From NCBI GenBank assembly GCA_021186555.1, contig JAJKFL010000237.1:2376558-2440557 (forward strand): 64,000 nucleotides of DNA, given 5' to 3'. Below, in pieces: positions 43,756 to 55,405 of this stretch. Position numbers and translations under genes: made by a program. The DNA is from Reticulitermes speratus. Its lineage: Eukaryota; Arthropoda; Insecta; Blattodea; Rhinotermitidae. The notes under the pieces were generated by a model. The model made no database searches. It was not told the origin of the DNA and worked only from the letters and a program-made list of their open reading frames with translations. Positions within the stretch are counted from its first letter, which is position 1. Every line of letters starts with the position of its first letter.

Positions 43756-44261
43756 AATGACAAAAGTTGTTCCGATAAACAATTTAACTAAAATGAGTAC
43801 ATGGACCGAAAGTTATAAATAGGGGAAATAAAATAATATTAGTGAAAAAGACTGATAAAAAAACACTATGCCTGATTGTGAGCTGGTTTACATAGGCCTA
43901 TATGTTTCGGTCGTTTATGTTTGTAGATACGTAACATTTGGTTCAGTGTAATCTCAGACTGATTCATAAAGAGTGCTATAAATAGAACTGGCTACCAAAC
44001 TGGAGACTGAGTCTTAGGTTTCCAAGGACGACATTGCAACTGGGTGTTTTATACATAGTCATTATTTTATCTGACAACTGTCGTATGTCATTTTACTCCG
44101 CTATATCGCCGTGCGTCTGGGCGGCCAGCTGCATGGGCTATGCCAAAACGATGAAGCAGCTGACAGCAAGCGGCAAATTACAGTTGTTGAATAAAATAAT
44201 GACTCTCTATCTTTCTCTAACAATATGGCCGTGAATGGACAACACAGCCCACTGAACGAAA

Positions 44262-44420
44262 CAGAATTCGAAGTTGTAGACTGGATTAATCTGGCTCACG
44301 ATAGGGACATGTGACGGGCGCTTGTAAACGCGGTAATGAAATTTCGGGTACCATAAAATTCGGGGAATTTCTTAACTAGCTAAGGAACTATTAGCTTCTC
44401 AACAAGGATTTTATTCTGTG
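44262..44420 (+). pseudogene. Non-LTR retrotransposon 3' end
   Basis: [11 protein letters not shown], a stop, then [17 protein letters not shown], followed by the family 3' UTR (TCGGGGAATTTCTTAACTAG). RRMRWAGH family, last 160 bases only. Confidence 0.7.
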
Positions 44421-44929
44421 CGTTACTTGCGTGTACATGTGCGTTGTTTTAAAATTCAGAATAAATTCCTTGCCCATTTAAAGAATTTTCGTTTAACGAG
44501 CGACTTTCAGCGAACACGCTGCTTTCATAAAACAGTTTAGTTTGTGTACTGCCTAACAGATGTCTCTGGTTAAGACATGCGCCAATAGACGCAGTAGAAT
44601 GACGTAATGCGGAGTTACTGTGTATAGGCGTCTGAAGGTGAAGTGTGGTGCCGACAGACAGACAGACACGCCCAAGAAATGACTTCCATTTGCGTAATTT
44701 TGTTTTCAGAATCCTGGTTATACCTACGAGTGTAAGGAAGACGACGGAGACATCTCTCTGCTAAGTAAATGTCCGTTGTTTGAGCTAACGTCGCTGGCAG
44801 TTCTAATGTTGATTGCGTAGGCCAACAGTGAGACCTGCGGCACTTGTATACAGTAATGTGGGGAACATGTCTGACTGTTGGAAAGGCAGTGACAAACTAT
44901 ATCGTCACAGGTAATGTATATGCACTAAC

Positions 44930-45070
44930 TAACTATCTCCATTGAGCAGAGTCCATCCTGAGAAGCTAACAGTTCCTCAACTAGTCAAGAAATTCCCCGC
45001 GTTTTACGGAACCCGAAGGTTCATTACCGCATTCACAACAGCCCGCCACCTGTCCCTATCCTGAGCCAGA
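44930..45070 (-). pseudogene. Non-LTR retrotransposon 3' end
   Basis: The minus strand encodes the [20 protein letters not shown] end and the 3' UTR. It stops at the target of the following SINE. Confidence 0.7.
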
Positions 45071-45087
45071 TATATCTACATGTACTA

Positions 45088-45387
45088 AAGGGTAAAGCAA
45101 TCCCATTACAGGCCTGGACAGGCCTTAGGGTTCCAGGAGGTTGAGGCTCTCAGATTTATAGACAATCGGCACATGAAGGTGGTAAGGTTGTCTGCCCTAC
45201 GCATCGGCCGCCTTTACCCCCAGGAAATATTCCTGGTACTCATTTCTGTTAAGGCTGAGTCGACCCCAGGGCCATAGTGCGGCTGGAAGGATTATGTCAA
45301 TGAAAAATCCCAGTGACACCATCGGTAATCGAACCCGCGACCTTCCGGCTTGTAGCGCAGTGCCTCAATGAGCTGCGCCACCGCCCC
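45088..45387 (-). mobile_element. SINE family B, full length, 14-bp target duplication
   Basis: Head GCGCAGCTCATTGAGGCAC, box B GGGTTCGATTACC, family B body and tail GATTGCTTTACCC. ATCTACATGTACTA flanks it exactly at 45074-45087 and 45388-45401. Confidence 0.9.
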
Positions 45388-45984
45388 ATCTACATGTACT
45401 AGCCTAGAATAAAAATTTAAAAAGCAGAATATCGATGTTATAATTAAGTAGATCGACAAAATCGTCTCAAATATCGAAATCCCTTTTCATTGTAAAACGC
45501 GCATTGGGTTCCAAGAACTTACGAAATTCCAGCAATAAGAATTTATAATAGAGTCAAAAACAAAAAAGACGACAGCTTTGAAAATAATAATAATAGTAAT
45601 AATAAACAGTACTTAGGTACCGGTGTTAACGGAGCACAAAAGCGATCAACGTCACGTGTGAAAGACAGACAGAGCCTGACTGTGGACGGAGATATTAATC
45701 TGCGAAACTGTAGGAGAGGGGGGTGGGGAAGCCGAGTTGTCAGCCACATCCCGATTCGTTAGAACTGGTCACGGAAGATCGAAACAATGATATTAAAGCG
45801 GGTGATCACGAACATCGAGTTTCACGAACTTACAGATTCTACTGTATTTGTACATTGAGGCGATGTGTCTTCTGTAACACAATTTGCGAAGTGTCATCTG
45901 TATTTTGGTCTATTTTGTAGGCTGACGTACACTTATGAAAATAACTTATGTAAGTTTCGGGATTAATCTTAAATTCAAGATACT

Positions 45985-46120
45985 ATTGCTATATTTGCAT
46001 ACGTTAGATACTATTGCTATATTTGCATACGTTAGATACTATTGCTATATTTGCATAGTTAGATACTATTGCTATATTTGCATACGTTAGATACTATTGC
46101 TATATTTGCATACGTTAGTA
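45985..46120. repeat. 28-bp tandem repeat
   Basis: Five copies of GATACTATTGCTATATTTGC-ATACGTTA. Confidence 0.85.
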
Positions 46121-46179
46121 CTCTTGGTTGCAGCTATTGTGACAATTCTATTTGCCATCCGTAGGCTATGTATAACCTA

Positions 46180-46265
46180 CATCTAACTATCGATCATACT
46201 ATCGATCACTAACTATGATCATAACTATCGTCACTAACTATCGATCACTAACTATCGATCACGAT
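46180..46265. repeat. ACTATCGATC short tandem repeat
   Basis: Irregular copies of CTAACTATCGATCA. Confidence 0.75.
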
Positions 46266-46745
46266 ACAATCCAAGATCGTTATCTTTTATAAGCGTAACT
46301 TGCTAATAACACTAGGGTGCAAATCGACTGGGTATTAGGAGCTTTATTTTACGAAGAGTCAGTTGGAAAGAGATGGAAGATTGGTTTGAACAGTCCTTAA
46401 TATACACACACCTTTCCCCCACTGTCAACCCCAATTTTTTTATTTAACCCTCTTCAACTGACTAGCCAAAAAATATTGTTAGGTATAAAAAAATATTGGG
46501 GGGACTGTGCCCACTTGCCACACCCCAAATTACGCTATGTTCGTGTATATAGTACAGTCTCGATGTTCGTGAAACTCGATGTTCGGAATCTCGACCTTTC
46601 CTGATGACGTCTTCAACCTTTCGTGATATGCTCCGGCGAATCGGGATCAGAGACCATGTTGCTGTTGAGCAGATCACTCTCATCTCTGTCAAGCTGCGTC
46701 TTTCATCACGTGAGATAGATCGCTTTTGTGTTGTGTGGAATAACA

Positions 46746-48729
46746 TCATTCTGCAGTCTGTCTTACGACAGGTCCGTAGCCACTTCATTCTGCAGTCTGT
46801 CTTACGACAGGTCCGTAGCCTCTTCATTCTGCAGTCTGTCTACGACAGGTCCGTAGCCTCTTCATTCTGCAGTCTGTCTTACGACAGGTCCGTAGCCTCT
46901 TCATTCTGCAGTCTGTCTTACGACAGGTCCGTAGCCTCTTCATTCTGCAGTCTGTCTTACGACAGGTCCGTAGCCTCTTCATTCTGCAGTCTGTCTTACG
47001 ACAGGTCCGTAGCCTCTTCATTCTGCAGTCTGTCTTACGACAGGTCCGTAGCCTCTTCATTCTGCAGTCTGTCTTACGACAGGTCCGTAGCCTCTTCATT
47101 CTGCAGTCTGTCTTACGACAGGTCCGTAGCCTCTTCATTCTGCAGTCTGTCTTACGACAGGTCCGTAACCTCTTCATTCTGCAGTCTGTCTTACGACAGG
47201 TCCGTAGCCTCTTCATTCTGCAGTCTGTCTTACGACAGGTCCGTAGCCTCTTCATTCTGCAGTCTGTCTTACGACAGGTCCGTAGCCTCTTCATTCTGCA
47301 GTCTGTCTTACGACAGGTCCGTAGCCTCTTCATTCTGCAGTCTGTCTTACGACAGGTCCGTAGCCTCTTCATTCTGCAGTCTGTCTTACGACAGGTCCGT
47401 AGCCTCTTCATTCTGCAGTCTGTCTTACGACAGGTCCGTAGCCTCTTCATTCTGCAGTCTGTCTTACGACAGGTCCGTAGCCTCTTCATTCTGCAGTCTG
47501 TCTTAATACAGGTCCGTACCTCTTCATTCTGCAGTCTGTCTTACGACAGGTCCGTAGCCTCTTCATTCTGCAGTCTGTCTTACGACAGGTCCGTAGCCTC
47601 TTCATTCTGCAGTCTGTCTTACGACAGGTCCGTAGCCTCTTCATTCTGCAGTCTGTCTTACGACAGGTCCGTAGCCTCTTCATTCTGCAGTCTGTCTTAC
47701 GACAGGTCCGTAGCCTCTTCATTCTGCAGTCTGTCTTACGACAGGTCCGTACCTCTTCATTCTGCAGTCTGTCTTACGACAGGTCCGTAGCCTCTTCATT
47801 CTGCAGTCTGTCTTACGACAGGTCCGTAGCCTCTTCATTCTGCAGTCTGTCTTACGACAGGTCCGTACCTCTTCATTCTGCAGTCTGTCTTACGACAGGT
47901 CCGTAGCCTCTTCATTCTGCAGTCTGTCTTACGACAGGTCCGTAGCCTCTTCATTCTGCAGTCTGTCTTACGACAGGTCCGTAGCCTCTTCATTCTGCAG
48001 TCTGTCTTACGACAGGTCCGTAGCCTCTTCATTCTGCAGTCTGTCTTACGACAGGTCCGTAGCCTCTTCATTCTGCAGTCTGTCTTACGACAGGTCCGTA
48101 GCCTCTTCATTCTGCAGTCTGTCTTACGACAGGTCCGTAGCCTCTTCATTCTGCAGTCTGTCTTACGACAGGTCCGTACCTCTTCATTCTGCAGTCTGTC
48201 TTACGACAGGTCCGTAGCCTCTTCATTCTGCAGTCTGTCTTACAACAGGTCCGTAGCCTCTTCATTCTGCAGTCTGTCTTACAACAGGTCCGTAGCCTCT
48301 TCGTTCTGCAGTCTGTCTTACGACAGGTCCGTATCCTCTTCATTCTGCAGTCTGTCTTACGACAGGTCCGTAGCCTCTTCATTCTGCAGTCTGTCTTACG
48401 ACAGGTCCGTAACCTCTTCGTTCTGCAGTCTGTCTTACGACAGGTCCGTAGCCTCTTCATTCTGCAGTCTGTCTTACGACAGGTCCGTAGCCTCTTCATT
48501 CTGCAGTCTGTCTTACGACAGGTCCGCAGCCTCTTCATTCTGCAGTCTGTCTTACGACAGGTCCGTAGCCTCTTCATTCTGCAGTCTGTCTTACGACAGG
48601 TCCGTAGCCTCTTCGTTCTGCAGTCTGTCTTACGACAGGTCCGTAGCCTCTTCATTCTGCAGTCTGTCTTACGACAGGTCCGTAGCCTCTTCATTCTGCA
48701 GTCTGTCTTACGACAGGTCCGTAGCCTCT
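46746..48729 (-). repeat. 39-bp tandem array derived from a LINE 3' end
   Basis: About 51 copies of a unit that on the minus strand reads AGAGGCTACGGACCTGTCGT then AAGACAGACTGCAGAATGA. The copy next to the LINE at 48730 is its own last coding segment: FGRGYGPVVRQTAE-stop. Rare changes include lost bases (47504, 47745, 47862, 48175) that break the repeat frame. The frames MKRLRTCRKTDCR are by-products. Confidence 0.93.
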
Positions 48730-48960
48730 GCCAAAGCCAGTTCTCCACAGGGTGCGATCTAGTGCTTCCTCTTCGAATTTACAGTATCTTCTCTTTTCCT
48801 TAAGGTCATCCAGTAATTGTTTACGTCTTCTTCTTCGTCTTCCCGTCACTTCTATCCTTCCCTCTAACATTCCCTCAATCACATGTTTCAGAAGGCAGTT
48901 TCTACGCAAGCTGTGACCAATCCAGTTAGCTTCCTTCCTTGTCTCAATGTATGTTATGCT
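48730..48960 (-). pseudogene. Non-LTR retrotransposon C-terminus at the array border
   Basis: The minus strand encodes NWIGHSLRRNCLLKHVIEG, GRRRRRRKQLLDDLKEKR and LDRTLWRTGFGRGYG, then runs in frame into the first 39-bp unit. The I-G-H-S-L-R-R pattern is a known LINE C-terminal block, distinct from the RRMRWAGH family. The 5' part is missing. Confidence 0.75.
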
Positions 48961-49282
48961 TCCAAAAACTGTTTGTAATTTATTACGAACAGACTTTTAC
49001 TGCCCTTTGTGCCGTGTGAGTTTATTGAATATTTTTAGTACCGATGTTTTAATAGTTTTTGGAACCAAAGAGGCGTTATGCATTCAAAATAGATTCCGAT
49101 GTTCGTGACCATTTTATCTGAACAAAGTAACGACAGACATCAAGTCTCTACTGTATGTTAATAGCTTTCCTAATTTCAACATACACAAGCTGTACAATGA
49201 CAGATATACAGCAGTAATACATTCATAGCAATACCTGTGTAGGTAGTGATCGCGTATGACGTCAGTAATTAAGTATGCAGAG

Positions 49283-49377
49283 TCCTCTGGTAGCTCAGTT
49301 GGTAGAGCGGTGGACTGTAGTGGTTGAATATGAAGTCAGTAATCCATAGGTCGCTGGTTCAAATCCGGCCCGGAGGA
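49283..49377 (+). tRNA. tRNA-Tyr (GUA) with intron, copy 3
   Basis: TCCTCTGGTAGCTCAGTTGG, GGACTGTAG, an intron one base shorter than in the other copies (TGGTTGAATATGAAG), box B GGTTCAAATCC and acceptor CCGGAGGA, then a T8 run. It lies upstream of the minus-strand gene. Confidence 0.9.
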
Positions 49378-49659
49378 AATTTTTTTTATAGTCGAAATTA
49401 TGAACGTGTGGATCATATAGTGCCACTATATGCAGGACTTATTTATATGACAGTCTTTTGTGACAACATGAAGTGTGTCATCGTTCGTGTCTTGCTGATA
49501 AACCCACAGGCAGTAATAATGTGTTTTCTCTCGCATACTTTCCGTGGGCATGTTAGCTCTCACCGAAAGCGCCGACTGGCGCAGGCTGTCCACGTCATAG
49601 CTGCCGTGGTCTTGGATAGAAGAAACAGTCTATTATGTAGCATATAGAGTAATACATAT

Positions 49660-50480
49660 AGACCATCTCTCGACGAATAGGCCACAGCCAAATTGAAACA
49701 GATATTGAGATTTGGCTGTGCTACGGGTGCGACGGTTGCTTCCTTCTACCCTAGTGCTGGCCACGTGACATTTACAGTACATCTGTCTTACACACTACGC
49801 TGTGTGTGAAAGATTGAGTGATTGGGTGAGTCACAGCCTGGTTGCCATCGTCACGAGCGAGCTCAAAGCAGGAATGCCGTAGTTAGGACAGCGCGTTCAC
49901 TGTGAGGCGCGGGCTGTGGCCGAAGAAACAGTTGAGCATGGAGCCATGTAAATAATATGGAAACCTGAGTTGCTTAGGAGAGCACGACCACATGGCAGCC
50001 GTCGGATAGCTGGAAATAAGCCTGAGGGAAACCGTGCTAAGTTTATATAATAGGACAAAAATTGCATTTGAGTGTTTTGTAACAATTAAAACGGAGATTG
50101 TTACAAATGATTAAATTGTTTAAAATATTCGAGACGATGTAATAAACAGTAGAAATACTGAATCGTGCTGCTATCTTATAGCGTGTGCTTGTATAAAACC
50201 ACGGATTACAAATACTGGAATTGTTGTTGTTATTTTGTTGTTGCTGCTGCTGTTAAACTGTTTAAAATAAATAGTAACCATAGTAAGACACGTTTCTGAG
50301 ATAAGGAGACTCGTATGGTGTGAGTTTTTATGAAATTGTGAAGACATTTTCCTTAAAAACACCAGCAAATTGCATTAAATGTTTCGAAAGTCGTAATAAA
50401 CAAAGCTGCAATTAATCCTGTAACTGAACCGCCAGCGATGTTATGTCGCTAACAGCACCAGTTGGTACGGCGATCACGGC
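49660..50480. other. No recognised feature
   Basis: Mixed-composition sequence without a supported gene, RNA gene or repeat boundary, apart from worn similarity to the opposite arm of the inverted duplication. Confidence 0.4.
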
Positions 50481-50489
50481 TACTTGGCA

Positions 50490-50615
50490 CGTCCGCGAAG
50501 CTGCGAAAAGCGGCTACTAGCTTCGTGTCCGTCTGTCTGTCCGTCCGCATGAAACAACTCTGTTGCCACTGGAAGGATTTTCGTCAAATTTCGTAGACAG
50601 ATGGAAAGGACCGCC
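50490..50615 (+). repeat. Unclassified interspersed repeat
   Basis: GGCACGTCCGCGAAGCTGCGA, GGCTACTAGCTTCGTGTCCG, then GGAAGGATTTTCGTCAAATT. Best match is 33125-33310. Confidence 0.5.
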
Positions 50616-50717
50616 AGCCACAGCAATTGTCTGGCTCAATCGTGTTCATGCTACATGTTTCGGCTTAAATCAAAGTCATAAGGAACAGTACCATCCGGCA
50701 GATTGTTAAATATAACT

Positions 50718-51061
50718 AACTAACTAACTAACTCCATGCAGCAGAGTCCTTCTTGATAAGCTAACAGGTCCTCAGCTAGTCAAGAAATTCCCTGCGTTTT
50801 ATGGAACCCGAAGGTTCATTACCGCACTCACAACAGCCCACCACCTGTCCCTATCCTGAGCCATATCAATCCAGTCCATGCCCCCCCATCCCACTTCTTG
50901 AAGATCCATTTTAATATTATCCTCCCATCTACGCCTCGGTCTTCCAAGTGGTCTCCTTCCCTCAGGTCTCCCCACCAAATCCCTGTATGCACCTCTCCCC
51001 TCACCCATACGTGCTACATGCCCCGCCCACCTCATTCTTCTCGATTTGATCACCCGAATAA
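50718..51061 (-). pseudogene. Non-LTR retrotransposon 3' end (RRMRWAGH family)
   Basis: One continuous frame from [20 protein letters not shown] through [20 protein letters not shown] and [14 protein letters not shown] to [12 protein letters not shown], then the 3' UTR. The 5' end is truncated at 51061. Intact frame and near-consensus sequence suggest a young copy. Confidence 0.8.
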
Positions 51062-51269
51062 TGTTAAATATAACTGAGCAATCAAATTGTTATTTATTTC
51101 ATGCACTTCGGATGAATATATTCGTTTGTTACACGAACCAAAAGCACCGCATCAAATGCATGTAAATAGCAGAGGCACTATTGGTGTGGTGCATTTGGTT
51201 GGTATAGCAAACGAGTACATCGCGTGTTATAATTTGCACATTCCTTTAGCCGCAAATGTGATAAGGTGA

Positions 51270-52560
51270 TGTTTAGTGATATATTGAAATGTCCAATGTA
51301 AAACATTCAGCACTTCTATTCAAACTTGTAAGCTAGGCTCGTCCTTCCAATGTACACGTGTATTATAAATTGTTGTAACGTGGAACCCTCTACGAAATGG
51401 TATGATCTATAAATAGGATTTTTACGAATTTATGTGTAAAAATAGAGAAATTAAAGTACAAAGTGTAAAATTATTTTGTAAAGCATTATGATTATTTTTA
51501 CCTTACTTTTGAATTTAAGTGAAGTCCCAATTCGACTGATGTTACGATTCTTTGTGGCATTGGACTGCTATCGGTTCTTATCACTGAGGCTGTTGATAAC
51601 TGAAATTACAAGCATATCTTTGTTATAACTGGAAACACACAAGTATAGACGAAATCGAAGAACTGCAATCGTCGTCTTTTTTTGCTTGCTGCTACTGCTA
51701 GTGACATCTGTACGTGGTTTGGAACAGCGACTGTAGGTGGCAGTGCTGCAGCAGTACTGTGGACAGTCACCGAGTTGCAGTGGCGCTCAAGTAGTGTTTC
51801 TGTGTTTTCATGACGTCATAGATCAAGTTCAATAATGCTGTGTGTTTGTCGTTAACAAATGACAATCAGTTGAACGATAAACACACAGTATTACCGAACG
51901 TGATCTATGACGTCATAACACAACACAGAAACATTAAAATAAAAGAACAAGGAGCCGTAAACCCAACTATATTGTCTCTGGTATTTATTTCGGCAGCAAG
52001 TTTCAACCACAAAGGGTCATCTTCAGGCTAAAATACTCTAAAAACACATAAAAAGGGTATTTTAGCCTGAAGATGACAATTTGTGGTTGAAACATGTTGC
52101 ATAAATAAATACCAGAGACAATACGGCTCTATATTATTTAATATTGTAACGTCACTTCGCCGTGTGTGCATTTAAGTCACGTTCCCCAAGACTGCCACTA
52201 AACACTCGCTGTTCCAACACACGTACAGATGTCACCACCAGTAGCATCAGTTATCAGCGACCTCAGCGATGACACTCAATAGCATTCCGATATCATGAAG
52301 AATCATAACATCAGTAGAATTGAGACTTCACGCAATTTCAAAAGCAAGGTAACAATTATTATAATACGTTCCGAAATAATTTCTACTTTAATTTTTCACT
52401 ATTTTAATGCATATTTCCATAAACATTTTATTTACAGATTCTACCATTTCGTAGTCCCACGTTACACGACTTATAATAAACATGCATGTTGGAAGAACGA
52501 GCCTAGTTAACATGAACTGCTGTATGTTTTACATTACGCATATTAATGTTACGTTTAATG
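51270..52560. mobile_element. Long inverted element with hammerhead-like centre
   Basis: Left (ATGTACACGTG, CCTCTACGAAATGGTA, CAATTCGACTGATGTTACGA, TTTGGAACAGCGA) and right arms mirror each other for about 0.5 kb each. The centre is a tight inverted pair around GGTATTTATTTCGG / CATAAATAAATACC with two core motifs. Confidence 0.6.
52067..52098 (+). ncRNA. Hammerhead-ribozyme-like motif
   Basis: CTGAAGA, T, a worn stem II (ACAATTTGTGGT), GAAA, the palindrome ACATGT, T. The inverted partner (52026 down to about 52000) has CTGAAGA, T, GACC-CTTTGT-GGTT and GAAAC, but its stem III is altered. Confidence 0.4.
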
Positions 52561-53422
52561 CGTAATTGAACACCAACACATCACAGTTTTGGCTAAATAA
52601 ATATATAAATTATAAAATGTCAAATTGATATATCAATTATGTTTAACAATCTACAATTACAAGGTTTTCTGTTATATATTTTAACTTTTGCCCGATTATG
52701 GCTTTTATTTATGCCGAAACATGTAAAATGAGCACGATATAAAATATAATACGGTCTAAACTGTTTTTGTGGTTGTCGATGTTCCCGACCCGTCAAATTG
52801 TACACGTCACAACGTGATGTTCAACCTGAAATTTGTAAAAACTTCGTATTGGGCCCTTTATTGAAATCTATCGAGCAAACTGAAGCTTGTTCAAGCCGTA
52901 CAAAATTTTAGATGAAGATGTAAGCACGTTTCATATTATTAACAGCGACGTGTGTAGCTCAACAATATAAAAGGGTACTCATTGTTGCATTTCCATGGCA
53001 ACACTTTTAATTTTTGTCTCTCGTTTCGCCGCAAAATGGCTCGACTGCTTTAAGGACAGCGAAGATTCTAACGCGCCACAATATTACGTTACACGTGCTT
53101 TGCTTTGCATTGTGCAACACATGGATTTGGGCGTGGCATCGTTGGTTCCTATGGTTTCCGTGTGTCAGTGGAGTAACGCGTGGATATTTTGGTGGCCCGT
53201 CATATGACGGACAGTTGGCTAGTATACGCTATACTATACGCAATCACGGGTTACTGTGGTCACGAGGTTATCAGCAAGCAGCGTAAAAGGAGCACACGCA
53301 CGATGACACACGCACATATTGTCACAAAAGCCTGTCATATAAATAACAATCCTGCGTATATTTGTACTATATGATCCACACATAACACACACGTTCATAA
53401 TTTCGATAATAAAAAAAAAATT

Positions 53423-53518
53423 TCCTCCGGGCCGGATTTGAACCAGCGACCTATGGATTACTGACTTCAATATTAAACCACTACAGTCCACCGCTCTACC
53501 AACTGAGCTACCAGAGGA
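53423..53518 (-). tRNA. tRNA-Tyr (GUA) with intron, copy 4
   Basis: Same tRNA and intron as copies 1 and 2; flanks mirror copy 3. A T-run follows the acceptor end on the minus strand. Confidence 0.9.
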
Positions 53519-53619
53519 CTCTGTAGTCATTAGCACTGACGTCACACGCAATCATTCTACGTACACAGGTACTGCTATGAATGGGTATATGTGCTGTATA
53601 TCTGTCATTGTACAGCTTG

Positions 53620-54890
53620 TGTGTGTGTATGGGGACACTTAATGATTCTAATGTGCACATGACTGGATCTGGCCTGGGATGACGTAAGTAATCAATAACT
53701 GGAAGGCATGCTAACTTCAGGATTCCATTCCTGGGGGATATTAAACTTGGAAACGTGGGGAACCGATTACCAAGAGACGCAGCGTCAACGTTGCTACTGC
53801 TTCAACGGAAATTTCGAAGAGAGACCGTTGGCCTGTAGCTGGAAATTTAGATTAGTGACAGGATGCCTCAGATTTGGTTCTGATAATGTAATTCTCATAC
53901 TTATCATTATTACGACTTTTTACCGAGCAATGACACTGAAGATTGCAGAACATAATTTACCATTGCTCATACCTCTACTGTTGTGTTGTTACCGTGTAGC
54001 TACCAAGCTGTTGATTACCGAAATCATCTGTCTCTACACCTAGTAGAAAAAAAAATGTCGTATGGGCCTTAGCAACACTCATTTGTTCCCAACGAGGTCC
54101 GCGTGTCATCGCGCTAGCGACGGTTAACACAGTAAGTACCTGCGTAGTAAATTAGTCCCTACAAAATTGATGGTTTATTGTTGGAGTATATAAACAAGAC
54201 CATAAGAACATTAAATTTAATGTACTTGACGAAGCAACAGGAAATGAGACTGTATTTTAAATCCTGATCAGTCTTTGGCCACCATTTTCTTTCTCTGCTG
54301 CGTCCGATTAAATTTCAATCCCACGGTAAAATCTTAATCGGCCATTTACGGCAATGTTCGTAAAAAGGCGGGTGCTAAATGCCAGTAAGATATTAGCGGG
54401 GACACAGAACACTCTCAGCTGAGCCGTTTTCAGCCAAACACCTTTTACATTTTGATGTATACTTCCGCAGTGAACTGAATCAACAATCTGTTGCAAGTTC
54501 ACCTTGAAAACTGCAGTTGAAATGAGAAAATCTGCCAAACTGGACTGCCAAAATAAACGTAATTTTGGCAGACATCCTTAAAGGCCGGAAGTTTGTTACT
54601 TCTAACAGAAATAATAAATGATAGAATTGAGGTGTTTATATGAATGGCCGTGAACATAGCACATTTTGTGTACATGCCTTATAAACACGCTGCCAAGTAA
54701 AACTGTTTTTGTGGGAGCATGTTTGTACATTGTCTGTTTATTGCTCCTGTGAACCGCAAATGCAGTGTGAGTCAGCGCCACGACTGATTACTTCAAAGTT
54801 TCATGAACTGCTGGAAGAAATTTCGCGAGTTCATCTGAGGGGGCAAACATTTGCGAATTAACTAACTCAAGTGTTTGTCTGTTTGTTTGT
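53620..54890. other. No recognised feature
   Basis: Open frames at 53708-54043 and 54308-54538 lack family motifs. Nothing else was recognised. Confidence 0.4.
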
Positions 54891-54899
54891 GGTTTCTTA

Positions 54900-55147
54900 A
54901 CAATCCGGAGTTCGAATGTCGGCAGGGCCAAACGATCTATATCTTCTCGAAAACGCCCAGACCGGCCCTGGGGCCCATCCAGCCTACTATTCAGTGGGTA
55001 CCGGGGTCCCTTTCCCCATTTGTAAAGTAGCCGCGGCGGTAGGCTGACCATTCACCTGCGTCAAGGGCCGAGGTTAAGCATGAGTGGAGCTATGCCTCCA
55101 ATCCCGTTTCTTGCCTTCATGACGTCTACAGTTACAACTTTACCTTC
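54900..55147 (+). mobile_element. SINE family A, old copy
   Basis: Diverged box B-like GGAGTTCGAATGTCGG, then AGACCGGCCCTGGGGCCCA and GTAGGCTGACCATTCACCTG, ending ACTTTACCTTCC. Sequence differences are many compared with the 29.7-kb copy. Confidence 0.65.
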
Positions 55148-55405
55148 CTGTTACCAACGCTGTCAGCACATGAAGCTGTACGAACGGCAGCTGGTTACTG
55201 CATAACGAGCTGGCACGAGGCTCTTGTGGTCCGATTTGAGGTGCTGGACTGCTCGGGAGGACTGAATAAAACCACGAGAAGTAACTGCCACTGTGAAAAC
55301 AAAAATCACGGCAAATTGTACATTATGTTCACCGTGCATCTTAGCTACAAGCTTCAATTCTTTAACCAACAAATGCACCGTTTATTCTCTCACTTCTATC
55401 TACCC

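Larger units (their letters stand above)
46555..49153. mobile_element. Pogo-like element carrying a LINE tail and a 39-bp array
   Basis: Bounded by TA on both sides (46553-46554 and 49154-49155). The left end CAGTCTCGATGTTCGTGA and right end, inverse CAGTAGAGACTTGATG, are imperfect terminal repeats. Left and right inner parts match the 367-bp element at 27948-28314, including TTTTTGGAACCAAAGAGGCG. The middle is occupied by the 39-bp array and a LINE end. Confidence 0.6.
49185..53615. repeat. Large worn inverted duplication including tRNA-Tyr genes
   Basis: Sequence around the tRNA-Tyr at 49.3 kb (CACAAGCTGTACAATGACAG on the left, CGAAATTATGAACGTGTGGATC on the right) is repeated in reverse around the tRNA-Tyr at 53.5 kb. 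A second inverted pair, 51.27-51.80 and 52.06-52.56 kb (for example GGTTTGGAACAGCGA, GACATCTGTACGTG), lies at the centre. The arms have diverged and hold later insertions. Whether the two pairs are one event is not certain. Confidence 0.6.

Noticed and set aside
46604-48748. Frames repeating MKRLRTCRKTDCR or SYDRSVASSFCSL
   Set aside because: Translations of the 39-bp satellite. Single-base losses break them at several places without any sign of selection on the frame.
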